From Hyphomicrobium sp. (lineage in GTDB: Bacteria > Pseudomonadota > Alphaproteobacteria > Rhizobiales > Hyphomicrobiaceae): 64,000 nucleotides of DNA. The translations under genes were made by a program, and so were the position numbers. The notes below the pieces were generated by a model. It saw nothing but the letters and a program-made list of their open reading frames with translations. It did no database searches and was not told where the DNA came from. Where the stretch lies: assembly GCA_030148425.1 (NCBI GenBank), contig JASBTM010000008.1, forward strand, positions 1-64,000. The letters are read 5' to 3'. Shown piece by piece: positions 7,760 to 15,962 of the stretch; within the stretch, counting starts at the first letter, position 1, and the number at the start of each line of letters is the position of its first letter.

Positions 7760-10120
7760 CTACGCGCTTGCCCGCATCTTCTTGGCTGCTTCAACCATGT
7801 TCTTGAGCGCGGGCAACACTTCCTCCCACTTTCGGGTTTTGAGTCCGCAATCCGGATTGATCCAGATCTGCTCGGGTAGAAGACGGGCGCGCGCTTTGCC
7901 GATCAGATCCGTCATGTCGTGGACATGGGGACACCGGGGTGAGTGGATGTCGTAGACACCCGGGCCAATCTCGTTCGGGTACCGGAAATCCGAGAATGCT
8001 TCGAGCAATTCCATCTGCGACCGCGAAGTTTCGATTGAAATGACGTCGGCATCGAGCGCCGCAATCGCCGGCATGATGTCATTGAACTCGCAGTAGCACA
8101 TATGCGTGTGAATCTGCGTCTGATCGGCTGCACCGCCGGCCGCTAATCGAAAGCATTCGACCGCCCAATGGAGATAGGCGTCCCAGTGCGCGCGCCTCAG
8201 CGGCAGGCCTTCACGAAGCGCGGGCTCATCAATCTGAATAATCCCAATCCCGGCTTTTTCGAGATCTGAGACCTCATCTCGGATCGCAAGTGCAATTTGT
8301 TTGCAGGTCACCGAACGAGGTTGATCGTCGCGTACGAACGACCATTGAAGGATCGTCACGGGGCCAGTCAGCATGCCCTTCACGGGCCGCTTTGTGAGCG
8401 ACTGGGCGTAAGCCGACCAGCCGACGGTCATTGGCTTCGGGCGGGAGACGTCGCCAAAAATGACCGGCGGCTTTACATAGCGCGAACCGTAGGACTGCAC
8501 CCATGCGTTCTGCGTGAATGCAAATCCTGAAAGCTGCTCGCCAAAATATTCGACCATGTCATTGCGCTCGAACTCGCCGTGAACGAGCACATCAATGTCG
8601 AGTTCTTCCTGGATGCGGATGGCCTTCTCAGTGGCCTCCCGCAAGAACGTGTCGTATGCGGCATCAACGAGTTCGTTCCGCCGATGAGCAGCGCGGGCCT
8701 TGCGAACCTCATCGGTTTGAGGGAACGATCCGATCGTGGTCGTAGGAAATTTCGGCAGTGAAAATCGCTTCCGCTGCTTCTCTTGTCGCGTAGCATACGA
8801 GCTTGTACGCACCGCATCCTGAGGCGTGACAAGTGCTAAGCGCGCCGCAACGTTGTCATCGTGAACCCGAGGCGAACGCGAACGTGATTGAGCGGCGGCA
8901 TCGCTCGCATCGAAAGCTTCGGCGGCGGCCGATTTGCCTTGGTTCGCGGCACACGTCAGCGCGTGGATCTCAATGAGCTTTTGCTTTGCGAAAGCGAGCC
9001 AGGACTTCAATTCGGTGTCGAGTTGGGTTTCGCTATCGAGATCGACGGGCGCGTGCAGAAGTGAGCACGATGGCGAAATCTGGAGATGATCGCTGCCGCG
9101 TGAGGCGATTGCCTTTTCGACAAGCTTAAATGCCTCGCTAAGATCGGTGCGCCAGATGTTCCGGCCATCGACAACGCCGAGCGATAGAACACGTGTACGC
9201 GGCCAGACAGACAGTACAGCATCGAGCTGCTCTGGCGCGCGTACAAGATCGACATGAAGGCCCTGCACGGGAAGCGAGGCCGCGAGTGGCAAATTATCGT
9301 CGAGCTTCTCGAAATAGGTCGCGAGCAAAATCTTCACGCGAGTACCCGAGAGGGCATGATAAGCCGCGCCGAGTGCCTCACGCTGTGCATCGGACAAATC
9401 GAGTGCAAGGATCGGCTCGTCGATTTGCACCCAGTCGGCACCTGCATCGGCAAGGGCTGAAAGAACTTCGCGGTAAACCGGCAGCAGACGATCAAGAAGC
9501 GTCAGCGGCTCAAGATCCGGGCTCTTCGCCTTCCCCAGAGAAAGATAGGTCACGGGTCCTATCAGAACGGGACGCGTGTGGATGCCGAGAGCTTTGGCTT
9601 CCTTGAATTCATCGATCGGCTTGCGCGATGCCAGGCAAAATTCCTGCCCCTCGTAGAACTCAGGCACGATGTAGTGATAATTGGTGTCGAACCATTTCGT
9701 CATTTCCATTGCGGGAGCAGCGGAAGACCCTCGCGCCATGGCGAAATAGGTATCCAGATCGACCGAGCCGAGAATTTCGGCGGTTCCGGCGACATCGGCC
9801 ATCATCGCGTAGGCATTCGCGGTGCGCGCCGACGAGGCGACCCGCCCGGCGTTCGCAGCACCACTGGTGCGATAGCGCCGCGGTATCGCACTGACCATTG
9901 CGGTGGTGTCGAGGACTTGATCGTAGAATGAAAAATCATTCGACGGAATAATCTCGATACCGGCGTCCTTTTGCAGACGCCAATGACGCTCACGAAGCTC
10001 TGCTCCGGTCTTACGGAGCGTGACGTAATCGATCTCGCCCTTCCAATAGGATTCCGTTGCTTTTTTCAGCTCTCGTTTGAGGCCAATGCGGGGGAAGCCA
10101 AGGTTTGCGGATTGAACCAT
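7760..10120 (-). CDS. metE: Cobalamin-independent methionine synthase
   Basis: A 786-residue MetE, 5-methyltetrahydropteroyltri-L-glutamate:homocysteine methyltransferase, which makes methionine without B12 in the cytoplasm. The N-terminal folate-binding half starts NLGFPRIGLKRELKKA and the catalytic half starts TTIGSFPQTDEVRKAR. The zinc ligands are visible in HTHMCYCEF and NPDCGLKTR. Length is normal for the family. It is the last gene of an apparent operon led by aceA, 33 bases after the thioesterase gene. That leaves no room for the B12 riboswitch that often precedes metE, so any control must come from the operon promoter. Confidence 0.95.
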   Translation of the reverse strand: MVQSANLGFPRIGLKRELKKATESYWKGEIDYVTLRKTGAELRERHWRLQKDAGIEIIPSNDFSFYDQVLDTTAMVSAIPRRYRTSGAANAGRVASSARTANAYAMMADVAGTAEILGSVDLDTYFAMARGSSAAPAMEMTKWFDTNYHYIVPEFYEGQEFCLASRKPIDEFKEAKALGIHTRPVLIGPVTYLSLGKAKSPDLEPLTLLDRLLPVYREVLSALADAGADWVQIDEPILALDLSDAQREALGAAYHALSGTRVKILLATYFEKLDDNLPLAASLPVQGLHVDLVRAPEQLDAVLSVWPRTRVLSLGVVDGRNIWRTDLSEAFKLVEKAIASRGSDHLQISPSCSLLHAPVDLDSETQLDTELKSWLAFAKQKLIEIHALTCAANQGKSAAAEAFDASDAAAQSRSRSPRVHDDNVAARLALVTPQDAVRTSSYATRQEKQRKRFSLPKFPTTTIGSFPQTDEVRKARAAHRRNELVDAAYDTFLREATEKAIRIQEELDIDVLVHGEFERNDMVEYFGEQLSGFAFTQNAWVQSYGSRYVKPPVIFGDVSRPKPMTVGWSAYAQSLTKRPVKGMLTGPVTILQWSFVRDDQPRSVTCKQIALAIRDEVSDLEKAGIGIIQIDEPALREGLPLRRAHWDAYLHWAVECFRLAAGGAADQTQIHTHMCYCEFNDIMPAIAALDADVISIETSRSQMELLEAFSDFRYPNEIGPGVYDIHSPRCPHVHDMTDLIGKARARLLPEQIWINPDCGLKTRKWEEVLPALKNMVEAAKKMRASA

Positions 10121-10152
10121 GGAAGTTCGCCTTTCGGAAGATTTACGAGGGA

Positions 10153-10539
10153 TTAGACAGCGTTCGCTGTGGTTATGGCTAAGGGCCGACCGTTTTCATC
10201 GATCGCGACCATCTCGAAGCTGCCGCGCATCGCGACCTTGCGGTCTTTCTTGCCAAGCGTTTCGGCGACGACTTCGACAATGACGGTCATCGAGCTGCGC
10301 CCAACACGCTCGACGCGCGCCACAAGCTCGACAAGTTGGCCCACGGCGACGGGCATGTGAAAATCGACGCGATCCGATCTCGCCATGACGACGCTGCCGC
10401 CAGCCCGGCGCGCGGCGGCGATGGCCGCCGCCTTGCTCATCAGGTTCAAAGCCGTGCCCCCGAACAGGGTACCGTAGTGATTGGCCTGCTCGGGAAACAC
10501 GATTTCGACAAAGCGCGTTTCGGCGGGATCGAGAGACAT
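10153..10539 (-). CDS. Hotdog-fold acyl-CoA thioesterase
   Basis: A 128-residue single-hotdog protein of the YciA/BFIT type: EIVFPEQANHYGTLFGGTALNLMSKAAAIAA carries the helix and the HYGTLFGG active region, followed by FHMPVAVGQLVELVARV. It would hydrolyse acyl-CoA thioesters. The ATG at 10539 follows GGAGAGGA, lies two bases after the stop of the 81-residue gene upstream and so is probably translationally coupled. Position between aceA and metE suggests relief of CoA during C2/C1 growth (inference). Confidence 0.85.
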   Translation of the reverse strand: MSLDPAETRFVEIVFPEQANHYGTLFGGTALNLMSKAAAIAAARRAGGSVVMARSDRVDFHMPVAVGQLVELVARVERVGRSSMTVIVEVVAETLGKKDRKVAMRGSFEMVAIDENGRPLAITTANAV

Positions 10540-10541
10540 GC

Positions 10542-10787
10542 TCAATCCTCTCCGGCGGAATCCGGAACCCTGACGATCGGGACCATCTGGTCGCCCCACT
10601 GGCCGCGTCCGTTATGAACGCGGTGCGCCCGCATCAGTTCGATTGAAGCGCCCGCTTCTACGGCTTGATGGATCTGCAGATTGAGCCTGTGCAGCGTGTC
10701 TGCGACCTTCCGAATGGCGGAGTCGACATCGTTGGTCTTGGGTCCGTTGAATGGCTCGACCATTTGAATGATTTCCGCTGATTTCAA
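10542..10787 (-). CDS. Small conserved protein following isocitrate lyase
   Basis: An 81-residue acidic, helix-rich protein with no signal or membrane segment. I do not recognise a family. It starts 20 bases after the aceA stop and ends two bases before the thioesterase start, so it is very likely co-transcribed and translated with both. The placement argues for a role linked to glyoxylate/acyl-CoA metabolism, but no motif shows one. Confidence 0.7.
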   Translation of the reverse strand: MKSAEIIQMVEPFNGPKTNDVDSAIRKVADTLHRLNLQIHQAVEAGASIELMRAHRVHNGRGQWGDQMVPIVRVPDSAGED

Positions 10788-10806
10788 GGAATTCGCTCCT
10801 GTTGCT

Positions 10807-12111
10807 CTATTCCGCTGCGGGCACGAGCGCTTCAGCGTGAAACTGATCGACCTCGGTCGATTCCGACATTGCGGTGGTCGAGGATTTGCCGCCCGTTATG
10901 GCGAGCGACACCGCATCGAAATAACCTGTGCCGACCTCGCGCTGATGTCGCGTTGCCGTGTAGCCATTAGCTTCGCTTGCGAACTCTGCCTGCTGCAGTT
11001 CGGAATAAGCAGCCATGCCGCGGTCGCTATAGCCGCGCGCCAATTCGAACATGCCGTGGTTCAATTGATGGAAACCGGCGAGCGTCACGAACTGGAACTT
11101 GTAGCCCATAGCGCCAAGCTCGACCTGGAACTTAGCGATGGTCGCGGCATCGAGTTTCTTCTGCCAGTTGAAGGATGGCGAGCAATTGTAGGCCAGCCTC
11201 TTGCCGGGAAACTTTGCATGGATTGCTTCCGCGAAGCGGCGGGCGTCGGCGAGGTTCGGCGTTGATGTCTCCCACCACAACAGATCAGCATAGGGCGCAT
11301 ATGCCAGGCCCCGCGCTATGCAAGCATCGACTCCATTGCACAATGTGTAGAAGCCCTCCGGCGTGCGCTCGCCCTTGACGATGAACTCGCGGTCGCGATC
11401 ATCGATGTCTGACGTGATGAGTTTTGCCGATTCAGCGTCGGTGCGAGCAATGATCAGAGTCGCGACTCCCATGACGTCGGCCGCAAGCCGAGCCGCAACG
11501 AGGTTGCGGATGTGCGCGGCGGTCGGGATCAAGACTTTGCCGCCAAGGTGTCCGCACTTTTTCTCGGATGCCAGCTGGTCCTCGAAGTGTACGCCGGCGA
11601 CACCTGCCTCGATGTAAGCCTTCATGATCTCAAAGGCATTGAGCGGTCCGCCGAAACCTGCCTCTGCATCGGCGACGATGGGAGCGAACCACGTTGGGAC
11701 GCTTGCTTTCCCTTCCATGTGTTCGATCTGATCCGCACGCTGAAGGGTCTTATTAATGCGGCGCGCGAGCTCCGGCCCAGCATTGGCCGGATAGAGGCTT
11801 TGATCGGGATACATGGCGCTCGCCGTGTTGGCGTCGGCCGCGACTTGCCATCCGGAAAGGTAGATTGCCTTCAGACCGGCTCGCACCATCTGCATCGCCT
11901 GATTGCCCGTGACGGCGCCAAGTGCGTTGACGAAGGGTTGGGTATCCAGAAGGTGCCAAAGGCGCTTGGCTGCTAGGTCCGCGAGCGTGTAGCGGATTGG
12001 CACGGAGCCCCGGAGCTTTTTGACGTCGTCGAGAGAGTATGGACGCTCGATGCCATTGAACCGGTCGGGAGCCGCATCGATCCCGAGCTCAATCATTTCC
12101 GACGTCTTCAT
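10807..12111 (-). CDS. aceA: Isocitrate lyase
   Basis: A 434-residue isocitrate lyase (isocitrate to glyoxylate and succinate). The catalytic signature KKCGH is at residues 184-188 with Cys186 as the general acid/base, and the typical NCSPSFNW motif is near the C-terminus; KKCGHLGGK separates it from methylisocitrate lyases. The ATG at 12111 follows AGGATCAGG. In icl+ serine-cycle methylotrophs this enzyme regenerates glyoxylate from acetyl-CoA, which fits the C1 genes elsewhere in the window. It is divergent from an ScfR-like regulator, with TTTGCGA repeats between. Confidence 0.95.
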   Translation of the reverse strand: MKTSEMIELGIDAAPDRFNGIERPYSLDDVKKLRGSVPIRYTLADLAAKRLWHLLDTQPFVNALGAVTGNQAMQMVRAGLKAIYLSGWQVAADANTASAMYPDQSLYPANAGPELARRINKTLQRADQIEHMEGKASVPTWFAPIVADAEAGFGGPLNAFEIMKAYIEAGVAGVHFEDQLASEKKCGHLGGKVLIPTAAHIRNLVAARLAADVMGVATLIIARTDAESAKLITSDIDDRDREFIVKGERTPEGFYTLCNGVDACIARGLAYAPYADLLWWETSTPNLADARRFAEAIHAKFPGKRLAYNCSPSFNWQKKLDAATIAKFQVELGAMGYKFQFVTLAGFHQLNHGMFELARGYSDRGMAAYSELQQAEFASEANGYTATRHQREVGTGYFDAVSLAITGGKSSTTAMSESTEVDQFHAEALVPAAE

Positions 12112-12143
12112 AGCCTGATCCTCGCTTGCCAAATGATCCGATA

Positions 12144-12233
12144 TTCGCAATATCCGCATTCTAGGAATGCGCGAAACGCCTGAATTTGCGGAGATTTGCG
12201 AGGACATGACTGCGAATTTGCGAACTTTGCGAA
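12144..12233. promoter_or_regulatory. TTTGCGA repeat array (candidate ScfR/RamB operators)
   Basis: Between the divergent aceA and regulator starts lie four copies of TTTGCGA or TTTGCGG on the plus strand (12185, 12195, 12217, 12226) and one inverted copy TTCGCAA at 12144-12150. Pairs are spaced 9-10 bases, about one helical turn. RamB of Corynebacterium, which has the same domain plan as the adjacent regulator, is known to bind sites containing an ACTTTGCAAA-like core, so these are likely its operators (inference). Confidence 0.65.
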
Positions 12234-12246
12234 TGCGGAGGCCGAC

Positions 12247-13665
12247 ATGAGGAAAGCCTTCATGGGCGTCCGCCTGAAACGGCTGCGCGAGGAGCGTGGC
12301 CTCACACAGGTCGCATTGGCCCGGGCGCTGGAACTCTCTCCGAGCTATCTCAATCAGCTCGAAAAAAATCAGCGGCCTCTGACGGTTCCGATCCTACTCA
12401 AAATCAACGCTGTGTTCGGCGTCGACGTTCAGCTCTTCTCGGAAGACGAAGAGGCGCGATTGATCGCCGACCTGAAAGATGTGCTGGCCAATCCGGGGCT
12501 TGGCGAACAGATCGCCTTGACCGAAATTCGCGAGATCGCATCGAACATGCCGGCCATTGGGCGAGCGCTAGTCGCTCTGCATGTGCGCAGCCAGCAGGCA
12601 TCCGAGCGCGCCGATGCGCTCGCTTCGCGTTTTGGAGTTGAGGCGAGCGACATCGAACCTGCACCTCTGATGCCCTACGAACAGGTGCGCGATTATTTCT
12701 ACGCGCATCACAACTACATCGCCGAGTTGGACGAAGCCGCCGAGAAGCTATTTGGCCGGGCGAAACTCGTCATCTCCGACGTGGCATCGGGGCTCAAGGA
12801 CTATCTTCGCGCCAAGCACAGCGTCGACGTCATCGTCTCCCCCGCGATGGATGCGCTGTCGCCGCAACGGCGGTTCCATCGAGCACGGCGAACGCTCGAG
12901 CTCGCGGCAAACCTCACGCCCGGACAACAAGCGTTCGAGATGGCGACACAGCTCGCCTTCATTGAGATCGGAGAACTTCTTGATGCGCTCGCCGAGGACG
13001 CCGCATCGGGTAGTGAAGAGACTTTGCGCCTGCTACGCATTGGCCTTGCCAACCACTTTGCCGGTGCGCTTTTGATGCCCTACAAGCCGTTTCTCGAAGC
13101 GGCGGAAGCCCTGCGATACGATATCGATCTTCTGGGACAGCGGTTCGGTGTCGGCTTCGAAACGATCTGCCATCGCCTCAGTACTTTGCAGCGTCCGGAA
13201 GCGCGCGGCGTCCCGTTTTTCTTTATTCGCGTCGATCGCGCCGGAAACATTTCAAAACGTCAGTCGGCAACTGATTTCCATTTCTCGCGCGTCGGCGGTT
13301 CATGCCCACTGTGGAACGTCTATGAGGCCTTCTCGACACCAGGCCGCATCCTAACCCAGCTTGCACGGATGCCCGACGGGCGGACGTATCTTTGGATTGC
13401 CCGCACCGTTTCGCGCGGACATGGCGGTTACGGGACGCCCGTCAAAACCTTTGCCATCGGCCTTGGCTGCGACCTCAGTCACGCGGGCCGCCTTGTTTAT
13501 GCGAAAGGTCTCAATCTTTCCGATGCAGAGGCAGCAGTTCCGATCGGCGTCGGCTGCAAGGTGTGCGAGCGGCCGAATTGTCCGCAGCGTGCGTTTCCTC
13601 CCATCGGGCGCCGAACCGCAGTCGACGAGAACGAACGGCGTTTCACACCCTATCCGGTCATTTAA
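12247..13665 (+). CDS. ScfR/RamB-family XRE regulator of acetate/propionate metabolism
   Basis: A 472-residue regulator: an XRE helix-turn-helix at residues 6-62 ([37 protein letters not shown]), an IrrE/ImmA-like region in the middle ([23 protein letters not shown]) and the C-terminal short-chain-fatty-acid regulator domain with Cys pairs ([17 protein letters not shown]). The ATG at 12247 follows GGAGG; upstream codons in the frame have no such site. Relatives (RamB, ScfR, PrpR-like) control isocitrate lyase and methylcitrate genes, matching its position divergent from aceA and two genes before a citrate-synthase-family gene. Confidence 0.85.
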   Translation: MRKAFMGVRLKRLREERGLTQVALARALELSPSYLNQLEKNQRPLTVPILLKINAVFGVDVQLFSEDEEARLIADLKDVLANPGLGEQIALTEIREIASNMPAIGRALVALHVRSQQASERADALASRFGVEASDIEPAPLMPYEQVRDYFYAHHNYIAELDEAAEKLFGRAKLVISDVASGLKDYLRAKHSVDVIVSPAMDALSPQRRFHRARRTLELAANLTPGQQAFEMATQLAFIEIGELLDALAEDAASGSEETLRLLRIGLANHFAGALLMPYKPFLEAAEALRYDIDLLGQRFGVGFETICHRLSTLQRPEARGVPFFFIRVDRAGNISKRQSATDFHFSRVGGSCPLWNVYEAFSTPGRILTQLARMPDGRTYLWIARTVSRGHGGYGTPVKTFAIGLGCDLSHAGRLVYAKGLNLSDAEAAVPIGVGCKVCERPNCPQRAFPPIGRRTAVDENERRFTPYPVI

Positions 13666-13688
13666 CTCCTCCCCATTGAGAGGTTGCT

Positions 13689-14186
13689 ATGCTTCTATCG
13701 ACGACGGATATCAGCGACCGCTTCGGCGATGAGGCGCGCGTGTTGGGATCGGAACTCCTAAATTTCGGCGGTAAAACGCCCTTTCGCGGTTCCGCTGTCA
13801 CGATCAAATGCTTTGAAGACAACTCCCGTATCAAGGAAGCGCTCGCCTCGCCTGGTCACGGCAAGGTCCTCGTCGTCGATGGCGGAGGAAGCAAGCGCTG
13901 CGCACTGTTGGGCGACATGATTGCGAGGGGTGCTGTCGCCAATAATTGGGAAGGCGTCGTCATCAGCGGATGTGTACGTGACGTCGCAACGCTAAAAACC
14001 TTGGACATTGCCATCAAGGCTCTCGGGGCGATCCCGCGCCGCTCGACCCGCCGTGGCGAAGGCACGCGCGAAATTACGATAACCTTTGCGGGCATTCCGG
14101 TAAACGCTGGCGACATCGTTATCGGCGATGATGATGGCGTCGTCATTCTGACACCGGAGCAAGGCAATGAATTGATGGTAAAGTGA
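13689..14186 (+). CDS. RraA-family protein (RNase E regulator or oxaloacetate decarboxylase-like)
   Basis: A 165-residue RraA-fold protein: FGGKTPFRGSAVTIKC, VVDGGGSKRCALLGD and GCVRDVATLKTLDIAIKALG. E. coli RraA inhibits RNase E, but the same fold with a G-X20-R-D motif also gives divalent-metal HMG/CHA aldolases and oxaloacetate decarboxylases; here Gly of LLGDMIARG and the Arg-Asp of GCVRD have the right spacing. It starts 23 bases after the regulator stop and precedes a citrate-synthase-family gene, so an oxaloacetate-linked role is as plausible as an RNA one. Confidence 0.8.
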   Translation: MLLSTTDISDRFGDEARVLGSELLNFGGKTPFRGSAVTIKCFEDNSRIKEALASPGHGKVLVVDGGGSKRCALLGDMIARGAVANNWEGVVISGCVRDVATLKTLDIAIKALGAIPRRSTRRGEGTREITITFAGIPVNAGDIVIGDDDGVVILTPEQGNELMVK

Positions 14187-14226
14187 GCGCTCGCCTTTCT
14201 CCTGTTTGCCGATTCACCGGGCTGGC

Positions 14227-14242
14227 TTCGCAAATCTTCGCA
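14227..14242. promoter_or_regulatory. Inverted TTTGCGA-type sites upstream of citrate synthase
   Basis: TTCGCAAA at 14227-14234 and TTCGCA at 14237-14242 are reverse-complement copies of the TTTGCGA motif in the aceA/regulator intergenic region, again 10 bases apart. A looser third copy, TTTCGTAAA, lies at 14253-14261. They sit about 120 bases before the citrate-synthase start and suggest one regulon. Confidence 0.55.
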
Positions 14243-14359
14243 TTTTCAGCGCTTTCGTAAATCGCCGCTGTTCCTTGATACTTCGTGAAACGCATACGCC
14301 GCCCAGCGCTTGCGTCCGGCAATTTTGCCGAACTTCACGATAGCTCATGGAGAACATCG

Positions 14360-15544
14360 ATGGCTTCCGATCTCGCAAACCTTGAACGACCGGCTCACAA
14401 GAAGTCGGTTGCGCTCTCAGGGATCGTTGCCGGCTCGACCGCCGTATCGTCGGTTATCCCCGGCGGCGATCACCTCAGGTATCGCGGCTACGATGTTCGC
14501 GACCTGGCCATGGGCTGCTCGTTCGAAGAAGTTGCGCATCTTCTGATTCACGGCACGCTGCCTTCTGCGGAAGAGCTTGGGTCGTACCAAAGGAGGTTGC
14601 GCGCGCAGCGCAATCTTCCGCTTGCCGTTCGGCGCGCACTCGAAGCTCTGCCGGCCGCCGCTCACCCCATGGATGTTTTGCGCACAGGAGTATCCGCACT
14701 CGGATGTGTCTTTCCGGAATCGCCAGATCAAAAGCCCGAGATCGCGCGCGCTATCGCTGATCGCCTGATCGCATCGGCGCCCTCAATGCTGCTCTACTGG
14801 TATCATTTCTCGGGCAGCGGCCGAAGCATCGACGTCGAGACGGACGATGATACCGTTGCTGGCCATTTCCTCACGCTCCTGCACGGACGAGAGTCGGACC
14901 GTCATCAAGTCCGGGCGCTACAGGCTTCACTGGTGCTCTATGGCGAGCATGAGTTCAATGCATCGACCTTCACGGCGCGTTCGATTGCGGCGACAGGTTC
15001 CGATTTCTATTCCGCAATCGTCGGCGCCATCGGTGCGTTGCGCGGCACCAAGCACGGCGGTGCCAATCAGGCTGCATATGAGGTGATCGTGCGCTATCGG
15101 ACGGCAGACGAAGCCGAGACCGACGTGCGCAACCGCGTTGCCAATAAGCAGGTCGTCATGGGATTTGGCCATCCGGTGTACCGGGTTTCGGATCCCCGCA
15201 CCGAAATCCTACGTACGTTGGCGAATGAGCTGGCAGATCACTCGAATGATCACAAAGTGATGTCCATCGCCGAACGGATCGAGGTCGTCATGGCGGACTC
15301 CAAGAACATGTTCGCGAATGTCGATTGGTATAGCGCCGTGCTCTACGATCTTATCGGCATTCCAGCCTCGATGTTCACGCCGATTTTCGCAATGGCCCGC
15401 ATTGCGGGCTGGAGTGCGCACATCATCGAGCAGCGCGAGGACAACAAGATCATACGTCCGACGGCCAACTACATCGGTCCGGAAAGTCGGACGTTCGTCT
15501 CGCTTTCCGAGCGCGGAATGCCGTCCCGCTGGCGCGCCGCGTGA
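14360..15544 (+). CDS. Citrate synthase / 2-methylcitrate synthase
   Basis: A 394-residue citrate-synthase-family enzyme. It begins [19 protein letters not shown] and [15 protein letters not shown], the form typical of 2-methylcitrate synthases, and carries the active-site His in [28 protein letters not shown], and the Asp-containing region [19 protein letters not shown]. It condenses acetyl- or propionyl-CoA with oxaloacetate. The ATG at 14360 follows a GGAGA site; the frame opens earlier without one. No prpB or prpD is adjacent, so a citrate role or mixed specificity is possible. TTTGCGA-type sites upstream suggest control by the ScfR-like protein. Confidence 0.85.
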   Translation: MASDLANLERPAHKKSVALSGIVAGSTAVSSVIPGGDHLRYRGYDVRDLAMGCSFEEVAHLLIHGTLPSAEELGSYQRRLRAQRNLPLAVRRALEALPAAAHPMDVLRTGVSALGCVFPESPDQKPEIARAIADRLIASAPSMLLYWYHFSGSGRSIDVETDDDTVAGHFLTLLHGRESDRHQVRALQASLVLYGEHEFNASTFTARSIAATGSDFYSAIVGAIGALRGTKHGGANQAAYEVIVRYRTADEAETDVRNRVANKQVVMGFGHPVYRVSDPRTEILRTLANELADHSNDHKVMSIAERIEVVMADSKNMFANVDWYSAVLYDLIGIPASMFTPIFAMARIAGWSAHIIEQREDNKIIRPTANYIGPESRTFVSLSERGMPSRWRAA

Positions 15545-15668
15545 GTGCGCGACGTCTTGACCTTGGAGAAGGTTCACAAGGTCTGGGGTAACTTTAAAAT
15601 CCACGCCACCACATATTGCGGATCTTCAGTCGAATCTGTCTTTATGAAGTCATCATAGGTCGCTGGAC

Positions 15669-15846
15669 TTCAACATTCAGCGCTAAGAGGGAATCCGGTG
15701 CGCATCGCTTTTCGAGCGGTATAATCCCGGGACTGCCCCCGCAACTGTGAGCGGCGAGTTCCTGTCAGACAAAGCCACTGATGCTTCGCGCATCGGGAAG
15801 GCAGACAGAGAGCAACGACCCGCGAGTCAGGAGACCTGCCTGTGAT
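15669..15846 (+). ncRNA. Cobalamin riboswitch
   Basis: The conserved elements of the B12 aptamer appear in order: GGGAATCCGGTGCG near 15690, CCGGGACTGCCCCCGCAACTGT at 15727-15748, the B12-box-type AAGCCACTG around 15772-15780, GGGAAGGC at 15795-15802 and GAGTCAGGAGACCTGCC at 15824-15840. It precedes nrdAB in the same direction by about 115 bases. In this arrangement cobalamin binding is expected to shut off the B12-independent ribonucleotide reductase. I did not model the exact expression platform. Confidence 0.93.
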
Positions 15847-15866
15847 GGTGTTTTTTCACGTCCTCG

Positions 15867-15900
15867 GGCGGGGTGTCCTGATGGATTGGTTCATCCCGCC
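15867..15900 (+). promoter_or_regulatory. GGCGGG/CCCGCC hairpin between aptamer and nrdA
   Basis: GGCGGG at 15867-15872 pairs with CCCGCC at 15895-15900, with an inner GATG/CATC pairing. It lies between the cobalamin aptamer (preceded by a T6 run at 15851-15856) and the nrdA ribosome site and may be part of the riboswitch expression platform. Function is inferred from position. Confidence 0.4.
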
Positions 15901-15962
15901 ACTGCGCGCGGATGAATGCGCGTACCATGCGGCCCAAGCCCCCTAAATTCAGGGGTTTGCCG

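Noticed and set aside
10121..10152. Possible cobalamin riboswitch in front of metE
   Set aside because: Only 33 bases separate the thioesterase stop from the metE start and no B12-box sequence is present.
10807..12111. Reading aceA as methylisocitrate lyase because a methylcitrate-synthase-like gene is near
   Set aside because: The KKCGHLGGK signature and 434-residue length are those of isocitrate lyase; PrpB is about 290-300 residues.
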